DNA of 64,000 bases from BJGV01 sp965205785 (GTDB taxonomy: Bacteria > Pseudomonadota > Gammaproteobacteria > Burkholderiales > Nitrosomonadaceae): contig OZ242188.1 of the NCBI GenBank assembly GCA_965205785.1, positions 620,001-684,000 on the forward strand. The letters run 5' to 3'. The notes under the pieces are model-generated. The model saw only the letters and a program-made list of their open reading frames with translations. It was not told the DNA's origin and searched no databases. Position 1 is the stretch's first letter. The number at the start of each line of letters is the position of its first letter. Made by a program: the position numbers and the translations under genes. Below are positions 52,839 to 62,665 of this stretch, piece by piece.

Positions 52839-54002
52839 TCATATCGCATACCCTTTCATTAACTGCCGGTTTTCCCAATCAACTCGTAATAAAACTGCCA
52901 GCGCAATACAATTTGCAACAATGCTGCTACCACCAAAACTCATTAGCGGAAGAGTCAACCCCTTCGTCGGCAAAACTCCCATATTTACACCCATGTTGAT
53001 GAAAGCTTGTATTCCTATCCACACCCCAATGCCCTGAGCTACAAGTGCAGGGAAGAAGCGTTCGCGTGTTGCAGCTTGGCGTCCTATTACAAAAGCGCGC
53101 ATTACTAACCACGTAAATAGAATTACTACAACCATTACTCCGATGAAGCCAAGTTCTTCTGCTATTACCGCAAGGAGAAAGTCTGTGTGCGCTTCGGGTA
53201 GATAGTATAGTTTCTCCACACTCCCACCTATTCCAACGCCTTCCCATCCACCACGCCCAAATGCAATCAAAGCGTGACTTAGCTGATACCCTTTTCCATA
53301 GGGGTCATCCCAAGGATCTATAAATCCGATAATTCGTTGCATGCGATAGGGCTCAAGCCAGATTAATGCCAGCAAGCCCACAAGTGATAACCCGATAACC
53401 CCACCGAACAGTTTTAGATTCATTCCTCCCAGAAACAGAACTGCCATCACAATAACGGTAATAACAACAAATGCACCTAAATCTGGCTCACGAAGTAGCA
53501 AAAATCCTAGCATTATCATTACAATCAAAATGGGAGCGAAACCCTTTCTAAACTGGTCAAGGTAAGCAGATCTCTTTATCGTATAATTTGCAACGTACAT
53601 CACTACAAATAATTTCATAAACTCAGAAGGTTGTAGATTTACAACAAATAATGATAACCAGCGTCTGCTGCCATTAACTTCATTCCCTATACCTGGAATC
53701 AATACTAGTACAAGTAGCGCCATGCCTAGTAAGAATGGATAAAGCGAATATTTTTGCCAGAATCTCATTGGTATTTGGAATGTAATCAATCCAATCAATA
53801 ACCCCACTACTAAATAAATTCCATGACGAACAAGAAAATAAGCTGCGTAACCATCTGTTCCACGACTCGCCTCTGCTATAGAAATAGAGGCTGAATAAAC
53901 CATAATTAGACCCAGACTCAGTAACAATATTGCGGACCAGATCAGAGCCTGATCAAAATCAGGTATGATTTTTTGGTTGCTGATGCTAGCTTGATAAATC
54001 AT
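52839..54002 (-). CDS. ftsW: Peptidoglycan polymerase FtsW (SEDS family)
   Basis: A 387-residue SEDS-family glycosyltransferase with about ten membrane helices. It polymerises lipid II at the septum together with FtsI. Conserved features are NGSRRWLSLFVVNLQPSEFMKLFVVMYVA, LLREPDLGAFVVI, GIGGSVEKLYYLPEAHTDFLLAVIAEELGF and GVLPTKGLTLPLMSFGGSSI. I prefer ATG 54002 over an in-frame TTG at 54005 one codon upstream. The gene lies between murD (18-base gap to its stop) and murG, in the usual order. Confidence 0.95.
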   Translation of the reverse strand: MIYQASISNQKIIPDFDQALIWSAILLLSLGLIMVYSASISIAEASRGTDGYAAYFLVRHGIYLVVGLLIGLITFQIPMRFWQKYSLYPFLLGMALLVLVLIPGIGNEVNGSRRWLSLFVVNLQPSEFMKLFVVMYVANYTIKRSAYLDQFRKGFAPILIVMIMLGFLLLREPDLGAFVVITVIVMAVLFLGGMNLKLFGGVIGLSLVGLLALIWLEPYRMQRIIGFIDPWDDPYGKGYQLSHALIAFGRGGWEGVGIGGSVEKLYYLPEAHTDFLLAVIAEELGFIGVMVVVILFTWLVMRAFVIGRQAATRERFFPALVAQGIGVWIGIQAFINMGVNMGVLPTKGLTLPLMSFGGSSIVANCIALAVLLRVDWENRQLMKGYAI

Positions 54003-54023
54003 CAATAGTGATCCAAAAACTAT

Positions 54024-55439
54024 CTAGTGTGTGGCTCTTGTTTCAGCTAATATTTTCAGCTTTAAATTCTTAATAGCTGCAACGAAAATCTCAGCACGAT
54101 GAACATAATTCCTGAACATATCAGTACTTGCACAAGCAGGAGACATCAATACAGCATCACCCATCTTAGCGAGAGTAAAACTTTTTTCTACCGCATCTTC
54201 CATTGTCACTGCACTATGAAGTGGCACGCCACATCCATCCATTACATCTGCAATTCTTCCTGCATCCTTACCAATCAAAACTACCGCTCGTACATATTTT
54301 GAAACTACCTCTCTCAATGGAAAGAAATCCTGTTGCTTGCCATCACCACCTATAATCAATACTTTTTTCTGCGCAATGCTATGAAGAGCTGCAACTGTTG
54401 CGCCCACATTTGTAGCTTTGGAATCATCGTAGAATGTAATATCACTGAACGTTGCAATTTTTTCCATTCGATGAGGTAACCCACCAAATTTACGCAAAGC
54501 ATGAAGCAACGGGGTATACGGCACTCCTACAGCATGACATAAAGCCAAAGCAGCTAAAGCATTAGCTACATTGTGCAAGCCGGTAACTGCAAGCTCACTA
54601 GTTTTTATTAGCTTGGTATTGCCTTGCACAAGCCAGGACTCATTATCTACTAGCAAACCAAAATCATTTTCATTGACTGGGACGTCCATACCAAAAGTTA
54701 TCTGCTTTTTACCAGCTAATGTCATAGTACTTACAATAGGATCATCACGATTTAATATCTGTACTACATTTTCTTCATCAATCATTCCAGAAAATATTCT
54801 AGCTTTTGTTATGGCGTAATCATTCATTCCTACATAACGATCAAGATGATCCTCACTCAGATTCAGAACCACTGCAGCATCAGGATTAAGACTTTGTGTA
54901 GATTCCAATTGAAAACTTGATGTCTCTAAAACCCATGACTGAGGGAGTTTCCCAGAATCAATTCTCTGCATAAGTTTATCTAATACTGCTGGACCAATAT
55001 TCCCGGCCACTTCCGTGTCCCATCCTGCCTTTCTTAGCATTGCACCAACCATAGCTGCTACTGTTGTTTTTCCATTGGAACCTGTAATCGCTACAATTTT
55101 TGGCTTTGGAACATTAAATTTCTTCAGTGCCAAAGAAAATAGCTCAATATCTCCAATAACAGGAACGCCGCGCTCAATTGCCTGGTTAACTAGCGGTATT
55201 GTTCGCGATATACCTGGACTGATAGCAATAAGGTCTATTCCCTTAAAAGTTTTAGCTAGGAAAGGGCCCGTAAATATCTGAGCCGCAGGTATGACCTGCT
55301 CCAACGCATTAAAGTTTGGTGGTGCAGTACGATTGTCAGCAACACGAATATTTGACCCTATGCGTGATAACCACTTTGCCATGGATAATCCAGTTTCACC
55401 CATTCCTAGTACCAAGATCGTCTTCCCATATAAGTTCAT
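54024..55439 (-). CDS. murD: UDP-N-acetylmuramoyl-L-alanine--D-glutamate ligase
   Basis: A 471-residue Mur ligase that adds D-Glu. The N-terminal domain starts MNLYGKTILVLGMGETGLS, the ATP loop is AITGSNGKTTVAAMVGAML, followed by ETSSFQLESTQSLNPDAAVVLNLSEDHLDRY. The C-terminal domain ends in VLMSPACASTDMFRNYVHRAEIF. I place the start at ATG 55439, which overlaps the mraY stop by four bases (ATGA). The same frame runs open 84 bases upstream to a possible start at 55523, but that part lies wholly inside mraY and is not expected. Confidence 0.95.
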   Translation of the reverse strand: MNLYGKTILVLGMGETGLSMAKWLSRIGSNIRVADNRTAPPNFNALEQVIPAAQIFTGPFLAKTFKGIDLIAISPGISRTIPLVNQAIERGVPVIGDIELFSLALKKFNVPKPKIVAITGSNGKTTVAAMVGAMLRKAGWDTEVAGNIGPAVLDKLMQRIDSGKLPQSWVLETSSFQLESTQSLNPDAAVVLNLSEDHLDRYVGMNDYAITKARIFSGMIDEENVVQILNRDDPIVSTMTLAGKKQITFGMDVPVNENDFGLLVDNESWLVQGNTKLIKTSELAVTGLHNVANALAALALCHAVGVPYTPLLHALRKFGGLPHRMEKIATFSDITFYDDSKATNVGATVAALHSIAQKKVLIIGGDGKQQDFFPLREVVSKYVRAVVLIGKDAGRIADVMDGCGVPLHSAVTMEDAVEKSFTLAKMGDAVLMSPACASTDMFRNYVHRAEIFVAAIKNLKLKILAETRATH

Positions 55440-56521
55440 CTCAATTTCAGGGTGGATAATCCAAGTAGCACTAACATCATAGTTATAATCCAAAACCGGA
55501 CTACTACTTGATTCTCTTTCCATCCTTTTAATTCAAAGTGATGGTGCAGCGGTGCCATTCGAAAAAGACGCCGACCTGTTAATTTGAATGAAGTCACCTG
55601 CAACATTACTGATAAAGTTTCTACTACAAATACACCGCCCATAATAATAAGTACGATTTCTTGACGTACAATTACGGTAATAACACCAAGTGCAGCGCCA
55701 AGAGCTAGAGCGCCAACATCCCCCATAAATACTTCAGCTGGATAGGCGTTAAACCATAAAAAAGCAAGCCCTGCACCTGCCAATGCTCCACAAAATACAG
55801 CCAGTTCAGCTGCATGAGGAATGTAAGGAATGCCAAGGTATTTTGCAAAAACTGCGTGCCCTGCCACATAGGAAAAGATCGCTAAACCGCTACCAATCAT
55901 CACTGTCGGCATAATAGCCAGACCATCTAAACCATCAGTTAAATTTACTGCATTACTGGTGCCTACTATTACAAAATAAGCTAGCGTTACAAATCCGACA
56001 ATGCCCAACGGTATGACGATTTGTTTAAAGAATGGCACAATCATGCTGGTTTGTGCTGGAGAATCTGAAGTAAGAGCAAGATAAGATGCAATGGAAATTG
56101 CGATTGAAGATTGCCAGAAAAATTTAGCGCCGGCAGAAAGTCCTTTTGGATTGTTATGTACTACCTTTCGATAATCATCTACCCAACCAATTGCACCAAA
56201 ACCTAATGTTGTTAACAGCACCACCCATACATAGCGATTACCTAAATCTGCCCACAGTAGTGTGCTAATAGCAATAGATACCAATATTAGTGCGCCACCC
56301 ATAGTAGGAGTGCCAGCTTTGATAAGATGTGTTTCCGGACCATCATCACGAACTGCTTGACCAATTTTATATGCAGTAAGTTTTCGTATCATAGTTGGAC
56401 CGACAATAAATGAAATCACCAAAGATGTAAGTGCTGCCAATACTGTTCGTAATGTAATGTAATTAAATACATTGAATGCTCGAATATCATTTGCTAACCA
56501 TTGTGTAAGTTCTAATAGCAT
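55436..56521 (-). CDS. mraY: Phospho-N-acetylmuramoyl-pentapeptide-transferase
   Basis: A 361-residue integral membrane enzyme (about ten helices) that makes lipid I by moving phospho-MurNAc-pentapeptide to undecaprenyl phosphate. The conserved stretches are KAGTPTMGGALIL, the aspartate motif NLTDGLDGLA and NAYPAEVFMGDVGALALGAALG, with the HHHFELKGWKENQVVVRFWI segment near the end. The length equals that of the E. coli enzyme. ATG 56521 is used. It lies between murF and murD as usual, about 90 bases after the murF stop. Confidence 0.96.
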   Translation of the reverse strand: MLLELTQWLANDIRAFNVFNYITLRTVLAALTSLVISFIVGPTMIRKLTAYKIGQAVRDDGPETHLIKAGTPTMGGALILVSIAISTLLWADLGNRYVWVVLLTTLGFGAIGWVDDYRKVVHNNPKGLSAGAKFFWQSSIAISIASYLALTSDSPAQTSMIVPFFKQIVIPLGIVGFVTLAYFVIVGTSNAVNLTDGLDGLAIMPTVMIGSGLAIFSYVAGHAVFAKYLGIPYIPHAAELAVFCGALAGAGLAFLWFNAYPAEVFMGDVGALALGAALGVITVIVRQEIVLIIMGGVFVVETLSVMLQVTSFKLTGRRLFRMAPLHHHFELKGWKENQVVVRFWIITMMLVLLGLSTLKLR

Positions 56522-56608
56522 GTCTGGCCTAGCAGGTCTCTATAATCTTTCTTTCCAGTTCCAGTTTTAGTCAATTTGCTCATATTTACTTTTAACTATC
56601 CATTCAAT

Positions 56609-57973
56609 TTATAACTCAAATTCTTTGACTACCCGCTCCATCTGCATAAAACGAGACCCTTTTACTAACAACGTTACATTTGGAGTTAGTACAGCCTTAA
56701 CTGCAGAGAGAAGATCTTCAATATTTTGAAAATGCTGCGCACCTACACCAAACTTCTTAACAGAATGGGTGCTTAATTCACCTAAAGTGAACAGTCTATC
56801 TATACCGATAAGGCGAGCTTCTTCTCCAATACGCTCATGAAATCCCACTGTATTGTCGCCAAGCTCCCCCATGTCTCCAAGAACAAGAATCTTTTTTCCA
56901 GGAGAATTAGCTAGTACTGATAGTGCAGCTCGCACTGATTCTGGGTTAGCGTTGTAACTGTCATCAATCATCCTTGCACCATGTTGACATTTTTTTTGTT
57001 GAAGCCGGCCATTCACCCCGCTAAATAGTTCTAACCCAGATGCAATATTTTCCTTACTTATCCCTACCGCAGTTACCGCCGCTGCTGCTGCAAGAGCGTT
57101 GTAAACATTATGTTTACCCGGAACATTCAGCCTTACTTCTATAGTGCCATCGGGAAGCTTCAATTTTATTTCGGTATCAGTTAGATTTAACTGGTAACTT
57201 CCTCCAACTTTTACTTTCTTACTTAGCCCAAACTCAATTATTGGCCTACTACCAGCAAGCTTATGCCATATCTGTATATTTGGATCATCTGCATTGATGA
57301 CAGCTGTCCCTAGCTCATCTAGTCCTTCAAAAATTTCGCCTTTAGCACGTGCCACTGCCTCTACCGAACCGATCCCTTCAATATGTGCAGCACCTGCATT
57401 CGTTATTACAGCAACGCTTGGTTTTGCTAGTTTGGTCAAGTAAGAAATTTCACCTGAGTGATTCATACCCATTTCTATTACTGCATATTTATGCTGTGCA
57501 CATAATTGCAGCAACATTTGCGGAACACCAATATCATTATTGAGGTTACCGGTGGTTGCCAATACCTTGTTGCTATCTTTTCCAACTAATTGAAGTAATA
57601 TTGAAGCAATCATTTCTTTTACTGTTGTCTTTCCATTACTGCCTGTGACCGCAATCAGTGGTATCTCAAAGCGCCCCCGCCAGTATGCTGCCAACTGCCC
57701 CAGCCCTAACAGAGTATCTTTCACAATTATCATAGGAACCTTTGAGTCCTGATTTTTTCTGATATCTGACTCTTGATTCACCATTGCAGCTACAGCACCT
57801 TTGTCCTTTGCCTGAGTAACAAATTTATGTCCATCAAAGTTCTTTCCGCTCAATGCTATAAACAAATCACCACTTTTCACAGTACGACTATCAGTACTTA
57901 CTCCAGTAAAGAGCACATCCTCACCCAACCATTCTGCGTCTAACACACGAGCTGTTGCTTGTGCCATCATCAT
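56609..57973 (-). CDS. murF: UDP-N-acetylmuramoyl-tripeptide--D-alanyl-D-alanine ligase
   Basis: A 454-residue Mur ligase that adds the D-Ala-D-Ala dipeptide. It has the N-terminal block GVSTDSRTVKSGDLFIALSG, the ATP loop VTGSNGKTTVKEMIASIL, TTGNLNNDIGVPQMLLQL, and the central motif IEMGMNHSGEISYL. The C-terminal domain includes MIDDSYNANPESVRAAL and LVLGDMGELG. Three consecutive ATG codons begin the frame (57973, 57970, 57967), so the exact start is uncertain. The first overlaps the murE stop. Confidence 0.95.
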   Translation of the reverse strand: MMMAQATARVLDAEWLGEDVLFTGVSTDSRTVKSGDLFIALSGKNFDGHKFVTQAKDKGAVAAMVNQESDIRKNQDSKVPMIIVKDTLLGLGQLAAYWRGRFEIPLIAVTGSNGKTTVKEMIASILLQLVGKDSNKVLATTGNLNNDIGVPQMLLQLCAQHKYAVIEMGMNHSGEISYLTKLAKPSVAVITNAGAAHIEGIGSVEAVARAKGEIFEGLDELGTAVINADDPNIQIWHKLAGSRPIIEFGLSKKVKVGGSYQLNLTDTEIKLKLPDGTIEVRLNVPGKHNVYNALAAAAAVTAVGISKENIASGLELFSGVNGRLQQKKCQHGARMIDDSYNANPESVRAALSVLANSPGKKILVLGDMGELGDNTVGFHERIGEEARLIGIDRLFTLGELSTHSVKKFGVGAQHFQNIEDLLSAVKAVLTPNVTLLVKGSRFMQMERVVKEFEL

Positions 57974-59526
57974 ATTTGTTCCTGTACTCTGTTCGTTAAT
58001 TCCTGCAGAATTAACTGCACTGCCTTCACATCACTAAATGGAAGTCTTTTCGTACCTATTTCCTGATATACCTCATGCCCTTTCCCCGCGATTAACACAA
58101 CATCTCCCTTACGCGCACCATGTAATGCCCGATAAATAGCAGACTTTCTGTTCTCTTCCACAAGATGATTGTCACCTGCGCCTGATGCTATTGCATTAAT
58201 AATTAAGCAGGGATCTTCGCTACGTGGATTGTCACTAGTGATAATGGCTTCATCAGAAAATTGTGTCGCTATCTTTCCCATGAGCGCCCTTTTATCTTGG
58301 TCGCGATCACCACCACAGCCAAAAACACAAATTAGTTTTGATTCTTTGCTTCTGGTTTCTGAATTTGCTTTTGAACTATTAATAACTCCTCGAAGAGCTA
58401 TTAAGATTTTTTCTAAAGCATCTGGAGTATGGGCAAAATCTACAACTACTAACGGTAAATTTCCGCCACCAAGCTTTTCCATCCTTCCTGGTACTGGTTG
58501 GACTTGTTGTAAAGATTTCACTGCGTCTTTTAGATTGACACCACATGCTAATAAAGTGGAAACTACTGCTAACAAATTAGATGCATTAAATTCTCCAATT
58601 AATTCTGTTGTAAGTTTTATACATTCATCTTCGAATTCAACATCAAACTCTAGTCCCTGACCACTTGCTTTAAGATTATGACCACGCACCATTCTGAATT
58701 GTTTTGGATCACACTCTTTTATCCTCAGTTCTTTAAAACCATACCCAATAATATTTGTAATTTTGCCCGAAAGTTTCTTTAACAATTTGATACTATATGC
58801 ATCATCAAGATTTAGAACTGCATATTTAAGCCCAACCCAATGAAATAAACGTGCTTTAGAAGCTGCATATTCCTTCATACTGCCGTGATAATCTAGATGA
58901 TCATGAGATAAGTTAGTAAATAATGCCACTGAAAATGTTGTGCCATTTATTCTGCCTTGATTTATTCCATGAGATGACACTTCCATTACCACATATTTAG
59001 CACCATGCTTCAAATAACTAGCCATCCTTTTCTGTAATAGAACCGGGTCTGGTGTTGTATTAACAGCAGGACGGAGTTCACCAGAAAATCCATCTCCCAA
59101 TGTACCAATAGAAGCAGTTTTTTTACCCAAATTTGTCAGAGCCTGAGCTATCCATTGAACACATGTTGTCTTACCATTAGTACCGGTAACACCAATCAAC
59201 CATAATTTCCCAGATGGATCCCCATACACATGACTTGCGATTGCACCAACCTTGGTCCGCAATTTTGATACTGATAAATTAGGTGTACGCCATTTTGAGT
59301 TCCACTCAAAATTGCTACGCTCCCATAGAACTGCATTTGCCCCTGCTTTGATTGCTTGTGGAATAAACTTACGGGCGTCAATTTTCTCCCCAACATAAGC
59401 TAAAAATGTATCTCCTGGTTTAACCATACGACTATCAGTAACTAGGTTTTCAACATTGATACTCAGACCATTCAGTAAGTGCGGATCAAAATTTATTTCT
59501 GATTTATCTTTAATGCCCGAATTCAT
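57970..59526 (-). CDS. murE: UDP-N-acetylmuramoyl-tripeptide synthetase MurE
   Basis: A 518-residue Mur ligase that adds the third amino acid of the stem. The N-terminal block is NLVTDSRMVKPGDTFLAYVG, the ATP loop GVTGTNGKTTCVQWIAQAL and the carbamoyl-Lys region VMEVSSHGINQGRINGTTF. The motif SDNPRSEDP, with D-N-P-R, indicates meso-diaminopimelate as substrate, as expected for a Gram-negative. It overlaps both ftsI and murF by four bases (ATGA). ATG 59526 is used. Confidence 0.95.
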   Translation of the reverse strand: MNSGIKDKSEINFDPHLLNGLSINVENLVTDSRMVKPGDTFLAYVGEKIDARKFIPQAIKAGANAVLWERSNFEWNSKWRTPNLSVSKLRTKVGAIASHVYGDPSGKLWLIGVTGTNGKTTCVQWIAQALTNLGKKTASIGTLGDGFSGELRPAVNTTPDPVLLQKRMASYLKHGAKYVVMEVSSHGINQGRINGTTFSVALFTNLSHDHLDYHGSMKEYAASKARLFHWVGLKYAVLNLDDAYSIKLLKKLSGKITNIIGYGFKELRIKECDPKQFRMVRGHNLKASGQGLEFDVEFEDECIKLTTELIGEFNASNLLAVVSTLLACGVNLKDAVKSLQQVQPVPGRMEKLGGGNLPLVVVDFAHTPDALEKILIALRGVINSSKANSETRSKESKLICVFGCGGDRDQDKRALMGKIATQFSDEAIITSDNPRSEDPCLIINAIASGAGDNHLVEENRKSAIYRALHGARKGDVVLIAGKGHEVYQEIGTKRLPFSDVKAVQLILQELTNRVQEQI

Positions 59527-61247
59527 ACATCACCCTTTAACTTTGATATTACCGGTGATAAAACTGCTTTATTTATAGGTGCATCATGAGGTACATTCAG
59601 AATTCTTAATGCGCTAACCATAACCTGACTAAAAACAGGTGCAGCAACTTTACCTCCGTAATATTGCCCAGCTGAAGGTTCATCAAGCATTACTGCAATA
59701 ATAAGACGTGGATTAGAAACTGGTGCATAACCTACAAATGAAGCTATATACCTATCTTTCGCATATCCATTTCCCTGTAATTTATGTGCGGTACCAGTCT
59801 TACCTGCCACTCGATAACCATTAATTTGCGCAAGTGGAGCCGTTCCACCAGGCCTTACTACCATTTCCAACATTTTACTCACGGCAAGAGCAGTCTTACG
59901 TGAAATTACCTGTTTACCAGCTGCTGGCGTATCGATCTTTAGTAAAGACACTGGCTTTAATTCACCTTCTTCTGAAAATAAAGTATAAGCTCGTGCTAGC
60001 TGGAGCAGATTCACTGCAATACCATGACCATAAGACATTGTTGCTTGTTCAATGGGGCGCCAAGTTTGATATGGCCGAAGCTTTCCTTTAACTTCGCCAG
60101 GAAACCCCGAGCCGGTCGATGTGCCAAAACCAGAGCGATTGAATGTTTCCCATAGCGTTTGTGGTGGCAATGTTAGAGCAATTTTTGCAGACCCAACATT
60201 ACTGGATTTCTGAATCACCTGCTCTACTGTTAACGCACCTTCTCTATGTGAATCTCTGATCGTTGCTTTGCCAATAGTGAGAGTTCCGGGGGAAGTCTCA
60301 AATATCGTATCTGGCTCTATCTCGCCCGCTTCAAGTGCCGCTGCTACTGTGAAAGGTTTCAGTGTTGAGCCCGGTTCAAATACATCAGTCAGAACCCTGT
60401 TGCGGGCTTTCCCACCACTTGTTCTTATCCTGTTATTTGGGTTATAAGTTGGTAAATTAGCTAGCGCTAACACTTCCCCTGTCTGCGCATCCAGAACTAC
60501 TATTTCTCCTGCTTTGGCTTTATTTATATCCATAGCACGCTTCAGTTCTCTGTAAGCAAGATACTGTATTTTGCTATCAATAGATAAAGCTAAGTCTTTT
60601 CCTGGTTTAGGTTCAAGGATACTTTCTACATCTTCAACAATACGTCCTTTTCTGTCCTTAATGACGCGACGGCTGCCAGACTTACCAGCTAAAATAGCCT
60701 GCCATCCTAATTCGATTCCTTCTTGCCCATTATCGTCTACATCAGTAAACCCAAGCATATGAGCCGTCATTTCACCTGTAGGATAGTATCGACGAAACTC
60801 ACGTTTAAGAAATATACCGGGAATATTAAGCTCAACTACTCTAGTAGTAATATCAGGTGGTAAATGCCGTTTCAAATAAACAAAATCTCGTTTTTTGTTA
60901 CTAATTCGTTTGCTAACTTCAGCAACATCCATTTTAATCAGTTCTGCTAATTTTATTAATTGGCTGTGGGTTGCATCCACATCATCAGGACTTGCCCATA
61001 CCGATTCAACCGGTGTGCTGATTGCAAGAGGCTCACCATGTCGATCAGTAATCATTCCACGATGTGCACTTATCTCAATCACACGGCTATAGCGAGACTC
61101 TCCTTTCTGCTGCAAGAAATCATTGTGCATTCCTTGTAGATAAACTGCACGTACAATCAAGCCAATAAAACTTAGCAATAAAAAAATGGCTATTACGCGT
61201 GAACGCCAGGCAGGTAAAATAATATGTGGAGTTGAATTTTGAGTCAT
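59523..61247 (-). CDS. ftsI: Penicillin-binding protein 3, septal transpeptidase FtsI
   Basis: A 574-residue class B PBP required for septal cross-linking. One N-terminal membrane helix (about 14-36) is followed by a dimerisation module (RVIEISAHRGMITDRHGEPLA). The transpeptidase domain has S-x-x-K in EPGSTLKP, S-x-N in KSSNVG and KTG in AGKTGTAHK. These three motifs are the active site targeted by beta-lactams. ATG 61247 follows ftsL by eight bases. It acts with the FtsW glycosyltransferase encoded in the same cluster. Confidence 0.96.
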   Translation of the reverse strand: MTQNSTPHIILPAWRSRVIAIFLLLSFIGLIVRAVYLQGMHNDFLQQKGESRYSRVIEISAHRGMITDRHGEPLAISTPVESVWASPDDVDATHSQLIKLAELIKMDVAEVSKRISNKKRDFVYLKRHLPPDITTRVVELNIPGIFLKREFRRYYPTGEMTAHMLGFTDVDDNGQEGIELGWQAILAGKSGSRRVIKDRKGRIVEDVESILEPKPGKDLALSIDSKIQYLAYRELKRAMDINKAKAGEIVVLDAQTGEVLALANLPTYNPNNRIRTSGGKARNRVLTDVFEPGSTLKPFTVAAALEAGEIEPDTIFETSPGTLTIGKATIRDSHREGALTVEQVIQKSSNVGSAKIALTLPPQTLWETFNRSGFGTSTGSGFPGEVKGKLRPYQTWRPIEQATMSYGHGIAVNLLQLARAYTLFSEEGELKPVSLLKIDTPAAGKQVISRKTALAVSKMLEMVVRPGGTAPLAQINGYRVAGKTGTAHKLQGNGYAKDRYIASFVGYAPVSNPRLIIAVMLDEPSAGQYYGGKVAAPVFSQVMVSALRILNVPHDAPINKAVLSPVISKLKGDV

Positions 61248-61255
61248 AATTTTTG

Positions 61256-61549
61256 CTAATCCACAGAATCTGCTGAATCATCAGGTTCCATTAAAGAAAT
61301 GACTTTAATTTGCGGCCCATCTGGAACCTTCATTAACAGTTGCTTTGATGCAATCTTCTCAATACGTGCCCGCATTGCCCAAGTGCTTTGTTCAAGCTGT
61401 AACTGACCCCACTCTACAGCTAACTGTCTTGCCTGTTTCTGCTCTTTTTCCAATTCCATAAAAAGTTTACGTGCTTTGTGTTGCGAGGTAACAACTCCCA
61501 GAGCACAAGCAATAACGATCAAAGTCAGAAAAATATTTAGTTTAGTCAC
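61256..61549 (-). CDS. ftsL: Cell division protein FtsL
   Basis: A 97-residue bitopic protein. A short N-terminus and one membrane helix (about 4-20, LNIFLTLIVIACALGVV) lead into a leucine-zipper-like coiled coil (about 30-65, with heptad Leu/Ala). FtsL pairs with FtsB and FtsQ. The length and position just before ftsI are as expected. The start is GTG 61549, with AGGAAG eight bases upstream on the minus strand; the overlapping ATG is followed directly by a stop. Sequence conservation of FtsL is low, so the call depends largely on context. Confidence 0.85.
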   Translation of the reverse strand: MTKLNIFLTLIVIACALGVVTSQHKARKLFMELEKEQKQARQLAVEWGQLQLEQSTWAMRARIEKIASKQLLMKVPDGPQIKVISLMEPDDSADSVD

Positions 61550-61570
61550 ATTAACTTCCTATGACTATGC

Positions 61571-61669
61571 TCATAAACTTTTACCTATTTGTGCAACAAA
61601 GAGTGCTGCTGATACACAGATAGCAGTGATTGCAAATAATAGTAATATCTCTTGTAAAATATGTTTCAT
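61571..61669 (-). CDS. 32-residue membrane peptide between rsmH and ftsL
   Basis: ATG at 61669 (minus strand) to TGA at 61571-61573 encodes 32 residues: a charged start (MKHILQE), one hydrophobic stretch (ILLLFAITAICVSAALFVAQI) and a short basic tail (GKSL). A GGGGAAAG ribosome-binding sequence lies about five bases upstream. It fits within the 159-base gap between rsmH and ftsL without overlapping either gene. The coding frame is exact, but there is no homology evidence; it could be an expressed small division protein, a leader peptide or a chance ORF. Confidence 0.5.
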   Translation of the reverse strand: MKHILQEILLLFAITAICVSAALFVAQIGKSL

Positions 61670-61708
61670 TTTTCTTTCCCCTATAAAGTAGTTAAGAATA
61701 ATATTTCT

Positions 61709-62644
61709 CTAGAAATCATCAATATTTACCCTTTCTGCAACCCGCATTACTGCACTTCTAGCACGCGGATTTACTGCTACTTCAGTTTCTTTAGGTCGTA
61801 CTGTTTTCCCAACTAAACTTAGTTTAGGGCGAGCGTGATGTTGCACGTCCTCGTCTCTTATTGGTAATCTACGAGGCAACTTATCGGAATATGATGCGTC
61901 CCTCATAAAACGTTTGACTACCCTATCCTCCAATGAGTGAAAACTAATAACTACAAGCCTCCCACCTTGATTCAATAGCCCTATACATTCCGTCAAGATT
62001 AGCGACAATTCTTCAAGCTCCTGATTGAGATAAATCCGTATGGCCTGAAAAGTGCGCGTCGCCGGATTCTGGTTTTGCTTGCCCGGGCGTACGGCCTTTG
62101 CCACGATCTCGGCAAGTTGAAGTGTAGTAGTGATAGGCTGCCGCGATCTTGTCGCAACAACTGCTCTGGCAATTTGCTTTGCAAATCGTTCTTCCCCATA
62201 ATTTTTTATTACCTCCCTTAAGTGCCTCTCAGAAACTGAAGCAATCCATTCTTTAGCAGTCCTTCCCTGACTTGTATCTATACGCATGTCAAGTGGCCCA
62301 TTTAAACGGAAACTAAACCCTCTTGATGTATCTTCAAGTTGTAGTGATGAAACCCCCAAGTCCAGTAATACTCCATCTACCTGACTTACATCCAATTCCT
62401 GTAATTCCTGCTTTATTCGCGAAAACTTACTGTGTGTGATATGAAAGTTTTTACTCTTGATAGACCGCCCCTTGGTTACTGCAGACATATCCTTGTCAAA
62501 TGCAATTAGCCTACCGTTTTCCCCCAATTTTTCTAATATCAACTGGCTATGGCCACCAGAACCAAAAGTACAGTCAATATAAATTCCGTTTGGCCTGATC
62601 CTCAGCGCATCCACTGCCTCTTGCAATAAAACTGTGATATGCAT
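61709..62644 (-). CDS. rsmH: 16S rRNA (cytosine1402-N4)-methyltransferase
   Basis: A 311-residue SAM-dependent methyltransferase acting on C1402 of 16S rRNA. It has the N-terminal block HITVLLQEAVDALRI, SAM motif DCTFGSGGHSQLIL, the central LLDLGVSSLQLEDTSRGFSF and the active-site segment VISFHSLEDRVVKRFMRD. The gene is usually second in the division cluster, just after mraZ, as here (21-base gap). ATG 62644 is used. It was formerly called mraW. Confidence 0.96.
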   Translation of the reverse strand: MHITVLLQEAVDALRIRPNGIYIDCTFGSGGHSQLILEKLGENGRLIAFDKDMSAVTKGRSIKSKNFHITHSKFSRIKQELQELDVSQVDGVLLDLGVSSLQLEDTSRGFSFRLNGPLDMRIDTSQGRTAKEWIASVSERHLREVIKNYGEERFAKQIARAVVATRSRQPITTTLQLAEIVAKAVRPGKQNQNPATRTFQAIRIYLNQELEELSLILTECIGLLNQGGRLVVISFHSLEDRVVKRFMRDASYSDKLPRRLPIRDEDVQHHARPKLSLVGKTVRPKETEVAVNPRARSAVMRVAERVNIDDF

Positions 62645-62665
62645 CTGAGTATCATCGCCACAACA

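Noticed and set aside
55440..55523. Upstream extension of murD to 55523
   Set aside because: The extra 28 codons lie wholly within mraY and have no family similarity; the ATGA overlap at 55439 is the natural start.
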